Positions 31,536 through 42,949 of a stretch of DNA of 64,000 nt are shown here, in pieces. Under the pieces are notes generated by a model. That model was given only the letters and a program-made list of their open reading frames with translations. It did no database searches and was not told the origin of the DNA. Within the stretch, counting starts at the first letter, position 1, and each line of letters begins with the position of its first letter. The DNA is from Toxorhynchites rutilus septentrionalis (lineage: Eukaryota > Arthropoda > Insecta > Diptera > Culicidae), in contig NC_073745.1 of NCBI RefSeq assembly GCF_029784135.1, forward strand, positions 48,484,116 through 48,548,115. Direction: 5' to 3'. A program made the position numbers and the translations under genes.

Positions 31536-33349
31536 TGTAGCGCTGCACTGATTTTAGTATTGTTGAGCCCCTCGTTTCTATGAGTATGAACGTCAGTTTC
31601 AACACAACTCCCGTGTGTAGAATCTGAGTGTCTTTTCATATGTGTATGTTTCGGATGAACTGCAAAGCGAATGCTTTTCCCCTTTCCGATTTCACTGCTA
31701 GCTATAATTGAGTGCCAGATGTAACTCGACGGCTCAATTTAGCCAAGACACGTCTCAGAAAATGTCTTAGACACTCGTGTGAGTTTTTTCTAAGAAATTC
31801 ACGTTTCCTTAACCGGGAGAGTTTTTGGCGGGTTTTCTTGGTATTTGAATTCGGAATCCGGCGAGCGACTCGATTTGAGCTGCGCTCGGGAGATTAAAGA
31901 TAATCGCCCGAAAATGTTTGAAAAGTGGACAGATGTAGGCAAGGGGGTTGAGGGTAAGACTACGTATTATTAATATCGTTAATAATTGCGTAGTTCCGGT
32001 CCTTTTGATCATTGCGCTGATCTGAGGACTTCGAAGAAATATTCTTCCATTTCAACTTGGCCCGTGGAAGAGGCAGCAGTGTGTAGTTCCGTTTGTGAAA
32101 TCGCGAGTAGTTCAAAAGGTAGTTGGTACTTTTCACGCCATAGTTAGTGTAGCTCATTTGTGTTTTTTTTTTCTTTGTTTGTTCTTTTTCTTTTGTTTTT
32201 TAGTGAGCGCAGTTAGCTCAATTTTAAATTTAAAATTTACTCCTCCAGTGCGTAAAAGTTCAAATTCAATTGGAGGTAAGCATTGGCTTTTTTTTGCAAA
32301 ATGTGGCTTTATGGTAAATGGCTTGTGTGTGCGCTTTTTTATGTGTTGTTTCTAGGTGGCACCACTTCTGACCCCACGGCTACGTTGGAATTGGCCCTCT
32401 CCGTCAACACGAGGGCCCCAGCAAAATTCTCGCGCCCCCGGCGGCTCGTCATCAGCGGAAGTTCATCGCTCTTCGCCGCCGTACCACGTAAATCCATGGT
32501 AGTGAGTACCCATTTTTATTTTCCTTTTAACATGCGCATGTAGGGAAATAATACTTAACACGCTAATAATGAGAGGTGCGCTATAGAGCTCAAGAACAGA
32601 AGCAACACCACACAAAAGTACACACACAATAGCTATTGAATGTGAGTGAATGGAGAAGCCATAGCAGTATGACTAGAAAGTCAACCGCCATTACCAAATC
32701 TTTTTGAATGTGCCTTTAGTGTAGTGAGCTAATTGCTATGTCTGCAAATCCAATGATTTGATGTTCGAGTCTGGAGTTAGATTAAATTTTTCTGTTATAT
32801 TATAAATGAGTTGAATTAGTTTTTTTGTCGTCACGCTGTTGTCCTGTAATAAATGTTGAGTTGTTTTTTTTTATAGTCTGAGTTATTTACTGGCTAGCGG
32901 TGTGGCCTAAGTACCGGCAACTGATTTTTTGTTGTTGTAAAGGTTTTGAGTCTGCAAAGAGACTCCTTTTTGTTGCAGTTAGTTGAACATCCACTCCTAC
33001 GCTCCGAAGCGAGCTTCGTTGTGGACAATATTTTCGCTCATTGGTCCAGTGAGGAAAATTTGCTGAAATTTGTGGTCTGGGGATCGGCCCACGCACTCTC
33101 GGGCTTTAATCTTGTCCTCTGGACAAGCGGTGTTCGGGTTCACTTTACAGCGCAGCTCAAATTGAGAAACAAACCGGGTTTTGGGGGAAGAAAGAAAAAC
33201 CCGCCCTGGGAGTTCGATTCTCATTGGCCGGGCAACCAAAAACACGGCGGTTGGCCTCCCTTACGGGAGTGGCGCTTAAGCCAACTGCTTGACTGCGCAG
33301 AGCCCCGGTTAGGAAGGACTCACACGCCTAGAAGGCGTGTCGGGTTACA
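31536..33349 (+). repeat. 3' LTR of the LARD-like element
   Basis: 1814 bp, nearly identical to 27353-29165, followed by GACT and the resumed LOA reading frame. Confidence 0.95.
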
Positions 33350-33353
33350 GACT

Positions 33354-35958
33354 AAGTAAGACTCTTGCAAAAGGCCACTCGAACGGGCTAGGTTCCCTCA
33401 AAAAGGACGACGGTTCGTTCACAAAATCTCCCTCAGAAGTATTAGACTTACTGATGAAAACTCACTTCCCGGGATCTACATCGGTTCATTCTGATACCAG
33501 TCCTAACTACAACCGCGACATGAAATGCTCTCGAAGGAATTCTCAAAGTGCAAAGGATGTCGCAAAGATAGTTGCTGGAATGGTTTTCACGAGGGCCAGA
33601 GTAGAAAGCGCGGTGAGATCCTTTCAACCGTACAAATCCGCAGGTGCAGATGGAATTTTTCCAGCCCTGATTCAAAAAGGAGAATCTAAGCTGATTCCAT
33701 CTCTAATCGAGATTTTTAAGGCAAGTCTGATACTAGAGCACATTCCTTCCACATGGAGACTCGTTAAAGTGGTCTTCATTCCAAAAGCTGGGAAACGTGA
33801 TAAATCACTCCCAAAATCATTCAGACCAATTAGTTTATCATCAATACTGCTGAAAACTATGGAAAAAGTATTATATGAATACATAAAGTCTGTATTCATG
33901 TCCAAATGCCCTTTATCTAAATACCAGTTTGCCTATCAATCAGGCAAATCCACAGTCACAGCGTTACACACGCTTGTGACTAAAATTGAAAAATCTCTTT
34001 CGTCAAAAGAAACTGCATTATGTGCGTTTCTTGATATCGAAGGGGCTTTCGACAATGCTTCCTATGTATCAATGGCACAGGCTATGAGAAGAAGACATTT
34101 CGATGACTGCATAGTCGAATGGATCAAAGGCATGCTCACAAATAGACAAATCACCTCGGAGCTGGGTGGGTCATCGACATCTGTGATTGCAACGAAAGGT
34201 TGCCCACAAGGAGGGGTTCTATCACCTCTACTTTGGTCACTGGTGGTTGACGACCTTCTGATTAGTTTGGAGGCGAATGGTTTCGAAACCGTGGGTTTTG
34301 CTGATGATTTAGTCATAATGGTACGTGGCAAATTCGACGATGTGGTATCGAGTAGGATGCAGATGGCCTTAAACCTCACACAATCATGGTGTATCAAAGA
34401 AGGTCTGAGCATAAATCCCTCAAAAACAACAATTGTTCCTTTCACCAAAAAGAAGAAACTGCATCTGCAGACTCTAAATCTTGGAGGAGAGGAAATAAAA
34501 TTCAGCGTTTCAGTGAAATATCTAGGCGTAATCCTAGATGCTAAACTAAACTGGAACGCACACTTAGATGCAATTATCAGTAAGGCCAACATTGCCCTAT
34601 GGGCATGTTCTAAAATGATAGGTAGAACATGGGGCCTGAAACCAAAAATGGTTATGTGGGTCTATACAGCAATTGGGCGGCCTAGGATAACATATGCCTC
34701 ATTAGTATGGTGGCCAAAGACTAAGGAGACTGTAACTACAAAAAAGCGAAACAAACTCCAGCGACTGGCATGCGTTGCTGTAACAGGAGCAATGCGAAGC
34801 ACACCCTCAAAGGCATTGGAGGTTATCCTTCACTTGTTACCTTTGGGTCAACATGTTCAGCTGGAGGCTAATAGAAGCGCTCTAAAGCTAAAAAGATATA
34901 AAAAAATATTAGACGGGGACAAAACTGGTCATTTGAGCATCCTGAATCTCTTACCCGTTGGACCAACCTCAGAGATGAACAGCGATTGGATGGAGCCAAG
35001 GACCAATTATGACATTCCATACACAGTGATCGAACTTTCTCGTTCAGTATGGGATGAGGGTGGTCCCGATGTTCGTAATGGTTCAATCCTGTTCTATACC
35101 GATGGGTCGAAAATGGGTAACAGAACAGGTGCTGGAGTGTATGGTCCCAGAATAAAAATTTCTGTAGCTATGGGGAACTGGCCAACAGTTTTCCAGACAG
35201 AAGTAGCTGCAATAATAGAATGTATAAATGTCTGCCTTAAAAGAAATTATAGACATGCTAACATTTGTATCTTCTCAGACAGTCAAGCAGCACTTAAAGC
35301 CCTCAATGCTTTCAAGTGCTATTCAAAAATTGTCTGGGAATGCATTTGCCTTTTACGACAACTGGGTCAGAGAAGCTCGGTACAACTGTACTGGATTCCT
35401 GGCCATTGCGGTATAGAAGGAAATGAACAAGCAGATGAACTCGCAAGACGCGGCTCAAGCTCACCCTTCACTGGTCCAGAACCATTCTGTGGAATTTCTG
35501 AATGTGTGTTGAAGAGTGAGCTGAAGAAATGGGAAGACCGGGAAGTAATGGGCAACTGGATGGCTGTACAACTCAACCAGTCAAAAAAATTTATCACGCC
35601 GAGTATTAAAATTACTCAACAATTGCTGAGTCTTAATAAGAAAGACTTCAGCACATTCACTGGTCTTATAACAGGACACTGTCCGAGTAAATACCATCTC
35701 AAAAACATAGGTTTAGTGCAAGATGATATTTGTCGCTTTTGTAATGCCGAAAGCGAAACCTCGGAACATTTGCTCTGCAAATGCGGAGCACTAACAAGAC
35801 GCAGACTTCAACACCTTGATAAGGCTATTCTGGAGCCCAAGGAAGTTTGGTCTGTGTCGCTGATCAGGACTATAAATTTTATCAAACAGATTATTCCTGA
35901 TTGGCACCTATCTCGCTATAGCTTTCAGTCTACTTCTTCATCAATAAGCAGTAGATAA
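33354..35958 (+). pseudogene. LOA element ORF, 3' half: reverse transcriptase and RNase H
   Basis: Open over about 868 codons. RT blocks: KSAGADGIFPALIQKG, PKSFRPISLSSILLKTMEK, YQFAYQSGKSTVTALH, LCAFLDIEGAFDNASY, KGCPQGGVLSPLLWSLVV and the catalytic GFADDLVIM. RNase H: ILFYTDGSKMGNRTGAGV, FQTEVAAIIE, FSDSQAALKAL and WIPGHCGIEGNEQADELA supply the D, E, D, D residues. A C-terminal CRFCNAESETSEHLLCKC motif follows. All catalytic residues are present. Only the insertion after 27352 separates it from its endonuclease half. Confidence 0.93.
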
Positions 35959-36055
35959 GCTTGAAGCGTAGTACAAAAAATGGGGCATACCACAATAGTT
36001 CAAACTAATGGACGCAGTGGTTCACACCCAACAAGGGAAAAAAAATCAATTACAT

Positions 36056-36299
36056 CTCTTCAATGAGCAGTAATCCCACCTCGAATGTTCCTCATTGGGT
36101 ACGATATCGCAGCAGCGCAGAGCTATCTTTAGTATGTATTGATTAAACTAGTAAATGAATGAAACAATGAAATCCCAATTTAGATCAATTCATGCATTAT
36201 GGTAGTAGTTATCGCAGCAAATAATCATCCAAATTTTGCCTAGTCATTAAACGGTATGCGTAGAAGTTGTACCCGCTTTTGAAGATCGTGTTAGCAAAA
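36056..36299. other. R2-type repeat remainder, no gene
   Basis: The segment at 36131-36175 (tattgattaaactagtaaat...aatgaaacaatg) continues the dispersed repeat interrupted by the LOA element, matching the inverse of 44265-44300. Confidence 0.45.
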
Positions 36300-36890
36300 C
36301 GAATTCTGGAGTGTAAAAATGCATGGGAGTATAAAAGTACTGCCAAGATCTGCAATGCTGATTTTCCTAACTCATTGGTTTCGGAATCTGTGTTCGGAAA
36401 ACACATTCCGATTTGCAAAAATGCAAGCGAGTATAAAAGTACTCGCAGCTTGCATTTCATTTGAATGCCAATTTCCCACGTTCCATGGTTTTGAAATCCG
36501 TGTTAGGGATATAATCTGATTTGCAGAAACGCAAACGAGTTAAAAGTACCCACAACTTGCATCTATTTTGCAATGCCAATTTCCCCAGGCTTAATATGGT
36601 TTTGAAATCTGTGTTAGGGAAACATTCCAATTTGCAAAAACGCAAACGAGTACAAAAGTACTCGTTGATTGCATCTAATTTGCAATGCCAGTTTCCCTAG
36701 GCTCCATGGTTTTGAAGTCTGTGTTAGGGAAGCATTCTGATTTGCAAAAACGCAAACGAGTACAAAAGTACCCGCTGCTTGCATCTATTTTGCAGTGCCG
36801 ATCTCCCCAGGCTCCATGGTTTTGGAATCTGTGTTAGGAAAACATTCCGATTTGAAAAAACGCAAACGAGTACAAAAGCTGCGCAATCAT
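36300..36890. repeat. Tandem array, about 110-bp unit, five to six copies
   Basis: The word atttgcaaaaacgcaaacga recurs at 36411, 36519, 36630, 36740 and 36850 (steps of 108-111 bp), with a weaker unit at about 36310. Units also share catggttttgaaatctgtgt. Short ORFs in it follow the repeat and are not genes. The array lies immediately downstream of the minus-strand core promoter at 36892-36926. Confidence 0.85.
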
Positions 36891-36891
36891 T

Positions 36892-37178
36892 ACTGAGTGG
36901 ATTTCCGAGCGACACTCGCTTTTATACCGATTGGTGTGTTTTCAATACCCTGTTTTGCAAGCAATTTTAAGGCTATTGAAACAAGTTTTTGGATCAAAAA
37001 GTAACAAGTATAGAACGCGTAGACATTTTATCTTTCGAATGAAGTGTTTATCATATCATTTCGTTCAGTTGTTTAGGAGCTATTAACACTCAAAATCTCG
37101 GTCTCCGGCGTAACGCTTTCGTTTTCGAAACTTTGATTTTACACCCCGGTATAGAAATGAAAGACGTAGTCCTACGTC
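36892..37178 (-). promoter_or_regulatory. Repeat-borne pol II core promoter module, copy 1
   Basis: On the minus strand TATAAAAG (36919-36926) is followed about 31 bp later by an arthropod initiator ACTCAGT (36892-36898). Upstream sequence to the palindrome GACGTAGTCCTACGTC (37163-37178) is homologous to 48313-48530. Shared words are ttgatccaaaaac, gtttcaatagc, agataaaatgtcta and tttcatttctata. Initiation would run leftward into the 110-bp array. It resembles promoters of highly expressed small genes. Identity is unknown. Confidence 0.6.
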
Positions 37179-37185
37179 AAAAAAA

Positions 37186-38702
37186 TTATAGGAGGTTGTG
37201 TTCAAGACACGACCGCATTGTTGACGTAGAACTACGCTGTGGTTTAATTCAAGTCGCTTGTTTATAACTGCGGATATTATTTTATAATGCTACGATAATT
37301 TTGAAATAACCATTCTACCAGTTTGGTCGCCCTGAAATGTTTTTTTTATTGTAGACTCATTTGACGATAATTGTTTGATGATTCGTTCTTGTGCTCGCAG
37401 AACAATACATGCTCGATATAAGCGCAGCTGTCATCCTTAGTGGAGGAAGTTTTGCTACTGGCAAGCGAAACCAAATCACATATAAAATTCCAGAATGACA
37501 TTTACTTTCTTGGTGACTAAATAACCGAAATAAACTATCTGTTAATCTCAACAACCTCGAAAAGAGTAATACTGCTTCATTATGATCAAGATTAGCGCAA
37601 ATGCAATCCTAATTGAAAGCAGTTTTGCGACTGGCACGTGAGCCCAAATAAATAACTTTTTAAAATAAGTTTATTATAACTTTTCGAATAACTTGATATT
37701 CCCCAAATAATTTTTTTGGTGCACAATCTTAACACCTGCTTTACCATAGCGTCAGTTCAATGCATTGATGACAGAAAACAAACAATGTTAACTGCTTGGA
37801 AGAAGGCTGAATATTTGCCCCAGCAGAGATTAAATACTAATACCCTATCGTAAATATTTTCCTTCCGCTATCTCCCCTCCTTGTTTATGCAACCTTAATG
37901 CAATGGCGTCAGTTTGATGTAATGACTGCGATGCCAGAGACATCAACGAATGAGTATTTTGGTCGCGTCCACAGCTCAATCCGAAACGAAGACATGTGAT
38001 GACGCAAAACAAAGAAGAACAAGCGATATTCATTGCTTTGAATACAGAACGATACTGAAAGTTTGCCTTCCTTTCTTGCTCGATACTTTAAACTTCTTCA
38101 GTTCATTCGTCTCTAACCTTCGAAAAGGCCCTTGGAAAACTTTACTTTGTCCATCATATTACTTCTCCACTCCCATTGCCTTGAGAAAGGCATTCGATCC
38201 CTCGCCGTCCAGCTCGAATGAAAGTTTGTCTCAGCGAGATCCACTGTTTATACTATTGGCAAATATTCCTCTTCGTTCTTCTTCTTTTCTTTTGTTCACG
38301 GAGACTTAACATCTTACGATTTCTCCTTCTTCTTCTTCTTCTTTTTGGCTTTAAGAGGGTTTAAACTTTTCAGTTCATTCGCCTCTAGACATTTCTCCTT
38401 CGTTACTCGTCGATAAGTTACTCGTTATTGACAGCTGTGTTCGTGAAAGCACACAAATGGATAGAACAAATATATGAGGGAATGGGAATGCTTCCAATTT
38501 TCATTAATTTAAACCATATACAGACTATGGGATTGTAATGTATAGCATATCAAACAAATCTTAGGGAATTTCCAATTCGTTTGGTATGTGAATCGTCAAA
38601 ATCCGTTCACGGCAAAAATAGTTATTAACGTTAACTTTATTTCATAAAAACGTGACCTGTTTTCTGATTTGGCACTCCTAATGTAAGACGTAGTTCTACG
38701 TC
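37186..38702 (-). repeat. Long dispersed repeat, copy B
   Basis: Starts with aggaggttgtgttcaagaca and a palindrome-like gacgtagaactacgct (37223-37238), and ends with the palindrome GACGTAGTTCTACGTC (38687-38702). The whole length is mirrored by parts of 44363-46420 on the other strand: 38405-38702 by 44363-44640, 37850-38090 by 44780-45010, 37690-37800 by 45490-45580, and 37340-37560 by 46240-46420. Non-coding. Confidence 0.65.
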
Positions 38703-39134
38703 TAAAATTATAAGGAGCTATTAAATTTTTTTGCGTGAACGTTTAATCTGAAAGACCCTGTACAACGAAAAATGCTTTGGGGAGAAATTATTTTCATTGT
38801 TTCTTCAAAGCACACTACAACTGTCAAACTTGCATAGTATGATACTGTCATTGATTATGGCAATTTTACAAAAGTTTTTCATTTATATTCTTGATGCTTT
38901 CTAACAATACAAGAGTCTGTTTTACTGCACAGGTGCGTATCATACATATCTCCCTTAACACTAGAACTATCGACAATTCGTTATACATAATAGTTGACAA
39001 AGCAAACGTAATTCCGCAATGAAAATTATTTCTAGTGAATATGTTGGTTGTTTAGTAAAAAATAACTAATGTATTGCATGTACACAGTATGTTCAATAAA
39101 TAAGGGGACTTTCAATTTAAATGATGGAACACTG
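38703..39134. other. No gene recognised
   Basis: AT-rich non-coding DNA. Confidence 0.4.
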
Positions 39135-39320
39135 CCATACAAATGAAATACAAATTTCTTCTATGGTGTTAGACATTCCTATCCCCTCTCTAAAGGAGGG
39201 GGTTGCATAACTCGAGAACTAATCAAGCAAAAGGAGCCAAATTTGGGATGCGAGGATTTTTGGGTACGAGAAATGTTTCTATGATGGTATAACACCCCTC
39301 CCTCCTCTGGAACGGAGAAT
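39135..39320 (-). repeat. Inverted single unit of the 143-bp repeat
   Basis: Contains gccatacaaatgaaatacaa, ataactcgagaactaatcaa and ggtacgagaaatgtttctat, the inverse of the unit at 21500-21650. Confidence 0.6.
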
Positions 39321-39464
39321 GGTTCACTCTATCCCATTCCATTAAGCATTTCCATAGCCATAGTCGATTTTGCTTCAACACTACGAATGGATTTCTCTAG
39401 AGATAGGCAATAGCCAAAAATCGAAGGGGACACAAATCACGTGTAAAAAGAGCAGTTGTCAAAA

Positions 39465-39592
39465 ATTAACTCAACATTCAAAATAGCCGTACTTGTCGAC
39501 ATAAGTGAAAGATGTGAGTACCAACATAATGCCACAAAAAATCTAGAATCGAATATACGTAATCCGCGATACTTTCTGAACAGACCTCTTAT
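39465..39592 (-). repeat. Inverse copy of the 16856-17032 repeat
   Basis: Read on the minus strand it begins gtctgttcagaaagtatcgc and continues through ttatgttggtactcacatct. Confidence 0.55.
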
Positions 39593-39747
39593 ACGATTTT
39601 TAAATAATTATATATTTTTTAATTGTTATCTAATGTCATACAGTTTGTGCAAAATTACCGCACGCACATTGTATATCTTCTTCTTTCTATATAAATAAAA
39701 ATGGATACACATTCGGCGATCAATTTTTATTTATATATATATACTAG

Positions 39748-40710
39748 CTAACCCGGCAAACTTCGTCCCGCCCATTTACTTGATTAATTCTCGAGTAATG
39801 CAGAAATTTGTGTTTTATTTGTATGGCAGCCACCCCTAAGAGAGGGGGGAGGGGTATCTAACCACCATAGAAACATTCATTGTACCCTAAAGTTTCCATA
39901 TGCCTAATTTGGTTTAATTTGCTTGATTAATTCTCGGGTAATGCAAAAATTTGTGTTTCATTTGTACGGCAGCCCCCTCTAAGAGAGGAGGAAGGAGTAT
40001 CTTAACACCATAGAAACATTTATTGCATCCTAAAACCTCCACATGCCAAATTTGGTTTCATTTGCTTGATTAATTCTCGAGTAATGCAGAAATTTGTGTT
40101 TCATTTGTATGGCAGCCCCCCCTTTGAGTGGGGGAAGGACTGTCTAACCATCATAGAAACATTTATTGCACCCTAAAACTTTCACATGCCAACTTTGGTT
40201 TCGTTTGATTGATTAATTTTCGAGAAATGCAAAAAATTGTGTTTCATTTGTATGGCAGCCCCCTCTAAGAGAGGGGGAAGGAGTATCTTATCACCATAGA
40301 AACATTTATTGCATCCTAAAACCTCCAAATGCCAAATTTGGTTCCATTTGCTTGATTAATTCTCGAGTAATGCAGAAATTTGTGTTTCATTTGTATGGCA
40401 GCCCCCCCTTTGAGTGGGAGAAGGACTGTCTAACCATCATAGAAACATTTATTGCACCCTAAAACTTTCACATGTCAACTTTGGTTTCGTTTGCTTGGTT
40501 AATTTCCGAGTAATGCAGAAATTTGTGTTTCATTTGTATGGCAGCCCCCCCTTAGAGAGGGGGGAGGGGTCTCAAAATATCACGAAAACCTTCCCCGGCC
40601 CCAAAAACTCCTACATACCAATTTTCATGTCGATCGGTTCAGTAGTTTCCGAGTCTATAAGAATCAGACAGACAGACAGACATCACTCCATTTTTATATA
40701 TATAGATAGA
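39748..40710 (+). repeat. Dispersed repeat block, copy 2, with six tandem units of about 143 bp
   Basis: Begins ctagctaacccggcaaactt and closes with atgtcgatcggttcagtagt...cagacagacagacatc. In between, aatgcagaaatttgtgtttc recurs about every 143 bp (near 39798, 39941, 40083, 40227, 40369 and 40513). Each unit carries a C-run/G-run pair (gcccccccttt, gagggggga). Confidence 0.8.
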
Positions 40711-40824
<114 letters not shown>

Positions 40825-40859
40825 CTATAAGAGCAAAACTCGAGGAAAGAGTTGTCCAA

Positions 40860-41190
40860 TTTAGGGGTGTCTTTACTTAATCATATTCTCTGTATCAAAC
40901 ATTTATTCCATGTAACGGAGAAACATGTTATTTCAAGTGGTTGAAAAATATTCAACGAGAATTGTGTCTGAAAATAATCTGATATTATAATGACGAGTTT
41001 TGGTAATAGTACTAGGAATTTTATAGTAAAAGGTTATTTCAAAGGGTCGATTGGAAGATCAATCAATGAACAGTTCTGCGATTGGACGCATGAACGTGCG
41101 CTTAGTAAGAATACTTGAATGTTTGGAGGTGTTGATAACAAAAAAAATAAATTTTGGGCGGGGCGAAGTCTGCCGGGTCTGCTAGTATTG
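40860..41190 (-). repeat. Inverse copy of the 20975-21250 repeat
   Basis: Contains ttctctgtatcaaacattta, aacggagaaacatg and, at its end, ttgggcggggcgaagtctgc, the inverse of the start of the block. Confidence 0.65.
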
Positions 41191-42056
41191 AATAAAAATT
41201 CATGATAACTTCTTGTGAACAAATGATACAACCGGTCAATTTGACCGGTAGGTAGTTCTCGTTCTCAAATTCTTGCAAGAAACATTGCGTACAATAATGA
41301 AAATTGTCAAAGCATTCATCCACTAGGTGTCGTTTCTATCGATGTTTCAGAATACAACCTAAAAAGTACCAGCAATTTCAAGATGCGTATATTTTCACCA
41401 TGGCTTGTCCTAGTTATCGATACAAGTAAACAGAAAATATTTGAAATATGCCTTATTCGAGGAGATTCCATCATTTACAGTTGTTTGTCCCTTTCTAAAA
41501 TCCCTCGAGTAGCATTGGACCCCTACCTCTGAGCGGTCACACTATCGGAAACTGTTAATTTCGGGATTTTTTTATGAGTGTCGTTGGATTTTTCGATCAC
41601 TTTCGTACTTCCTGCATCGCAAAACAATTCCTCTTGTTACACTTGTGCAAGTTATATGTTGTATTGGCTATCAAATTTCAATTGGCTAATCAAAGCTAAA
41701 ATCAAAACCAAAATATCCGAAATTTATCCGAAAAACACAAACACAAGTTTTGTGGAGGCAAATCCCATCAATGCATCATCATAATGCAACACTGATAGAT
41801 AAGAATGCAATCATTGTTTTATAATGGAGAGAATTATTGCAAGCTGATCGCCATGCGTTACAAAAAACGATAACCAAAATCGCCGCTATCTTCTATCGCT
41901 GCGGAAACCTAATCACAGTCGAAAATTTACAATGAGAAGGATTAATGTTGACCGGTACCCTAATTTCACCAGATAACAAGTGCACAACGGATTTGTAGCG
42001 CGCTTTTTAAGACCGCCACTTTTGGGGTACGATACCGAAAGCTATCTGCAGTCACA
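41191..42056. other. Upstream region of protease gene B, no other gene
   Basis: Non-coding. An initiator-like tgcagtca lies 8-10 bp before the ATG of gene B and a TATA-like ttttttaaga about 45 bp further up. The spacing is too long for a confident core promoter. Confidence 0.4.
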
Positions 42057-42889
42057 ATGTTGCGTACGGTGTCGATAGTCGTATTCGCCCTCATCGGTTC
42101 TACCCTAGCCGGAGCGCTTCCGAACAGAATCTATCTCGGAAGAGGTCGCATCGTTGGAGGATCCAATGCCATCGAAGGACAATTCCCCTTCCAGGTATCA
42201 CTGCGTTCCTCGGATGGCATCCACTTCTGCGGTGGAACGATCATCGATAATCGATGGATTCTGACAGCTGCGCACTGTACCATTGGAAGAGCACCTACAC
42301 AAATGGTGGTGGTAGCTGGAACGCTCCTTCTCAGCTCTGGTGGAACAACTCATCAGGTTCTTCGGGTTGTTTACCATCCTCATTTTAGTCTCACCAGATG
42401 GGAAAATGACGTTTCACTGGTTGAATTGACTACCCCGATTGTTTTCACCAACAATGTGGGACCCGTTGAGCTGGAGGCGAGTTTCGTGAACGAGGCGTCT
42501 GGCGCTCAAGCAGCAGGATGGGGCCTTACTTCTGTAAGTAGAATTCTTCAATTGGCGCAATAACCCTACTGATGCCATTTCTTGACTCAACACAGAATCC
42601 TGGATCCGCCTCGAACCATTTGCAGTGGATTGAAGCAACTATCATCTCACTGGCCGCATGTCGTGAAGCGTACAGCCCTGACAACGCTGACCACGTTTAT
42701 GACAACACGATCTGCACGTCAAGCCCGGTTGGAATCGGAATATGTTCCGGGGATGCCGGTGGACCGCTGATGCTCGGCGGGCGTCAACAGGGCATTGCGT
42801 CATGGGGTGTTCCATGCGCCGTGGGTTATCCCGATGTGTTCGCTCGGGTGTCCTCACACAGAAGCTGGATTCTGGAGACCGTCGCATGA
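42057..42889 (+). CDS. Protease gene B: S1-family serine protease homologue, Ser195 replaced by Ala
   Basis: CDS is 42057-42533 joined to 42596-42889, with a 62-bp GT-AG intron in phase 0 at the same place as in genes A and C. It encodes 256 residues. Signal peptide IVVFALIGSTLAGA; activation site after Arg31 (GR|IVGG). His73 (LTAAHC) and Asp118 (ENDVSLV) are kept, but the GDSGGP box reads GDAGGP with Ala213 at the nucleophile position. The pocket has Gly207 (189) and Asp239 (226). The fold, disulphide cysteines and processing site are conserved, so it is probably made and secreted but cannot hydrolyse peptides by the normal mechanism. Such homologues often act as cofactors or decoys, but no role is visible here. 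Confidence 0.92.
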
Positions 42890-42919
42890 GCAATGAATTG
42901 TGTGGAGATAGTGACATAA

Positions 42920-42925
42920 AATAAA
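42920..42925 (+). terminator. Poly(A) signal of gene B
   Basis: AATAAA 31 bp after the stop codon. Confidence 0.7.
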
Positions 42926-42949
42926 ACTGAGTCAAAAAACCAGACGATT

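Larger units (their letters stand above)
27353..33349 (+). mobile_element. Large non-coding LTR retrotransposon (LARD-like)
   Basis: Two LTRs of 1813 and 1814 bp (TGTAGCGC...GGGTTACA), a 4-bp duplication GACT (27349-27352 and 33350-33353), and an internal region of only 2370 bp that contains no gag, pol or env. The LTRs differ by two substitutions (for example ctcaacacgc versus cttaacacgc, and agccattg versus agctattg) plus length changes in T-runs, so the insertion is recent. The element must move with enzymes made elsewhere. Orientation is set by the primer-binding site directly after the left LTR. Large non-coding LTR elements of this size are best known in plants. Confidence 0.92.
25890..36043 (+). 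mobile_element. LOA/Lian-type non-LTR retrotransposon, split by an LTR element
   Basis: One long ORF holds endonuclease, RT and RNase H. The 12-bp target duplication aatcaattacat lies at 25878-25889 and 36044-36055. A short A-run ends the element. The LTR element at 27353-33349 and its GACT duplication interrupt it. Without that insertion it is about 4.15 kb, and the two ORF halves then continue in one frame of 1281 codons with no other stop, so the element was intact when hit. RNase H after RT and the single-ORF layout fit the LOA clade, to which the mosquito Lian elements belong. The assignment is by eye. Confidence 0.88.

Noticed and set aside
36300..36890. CRISPR-like regular repeats
   Set aside because: The whole 110-bp unit is repeated without unique spacers, in eukaryotic DNA. 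It is a tandem satellite.
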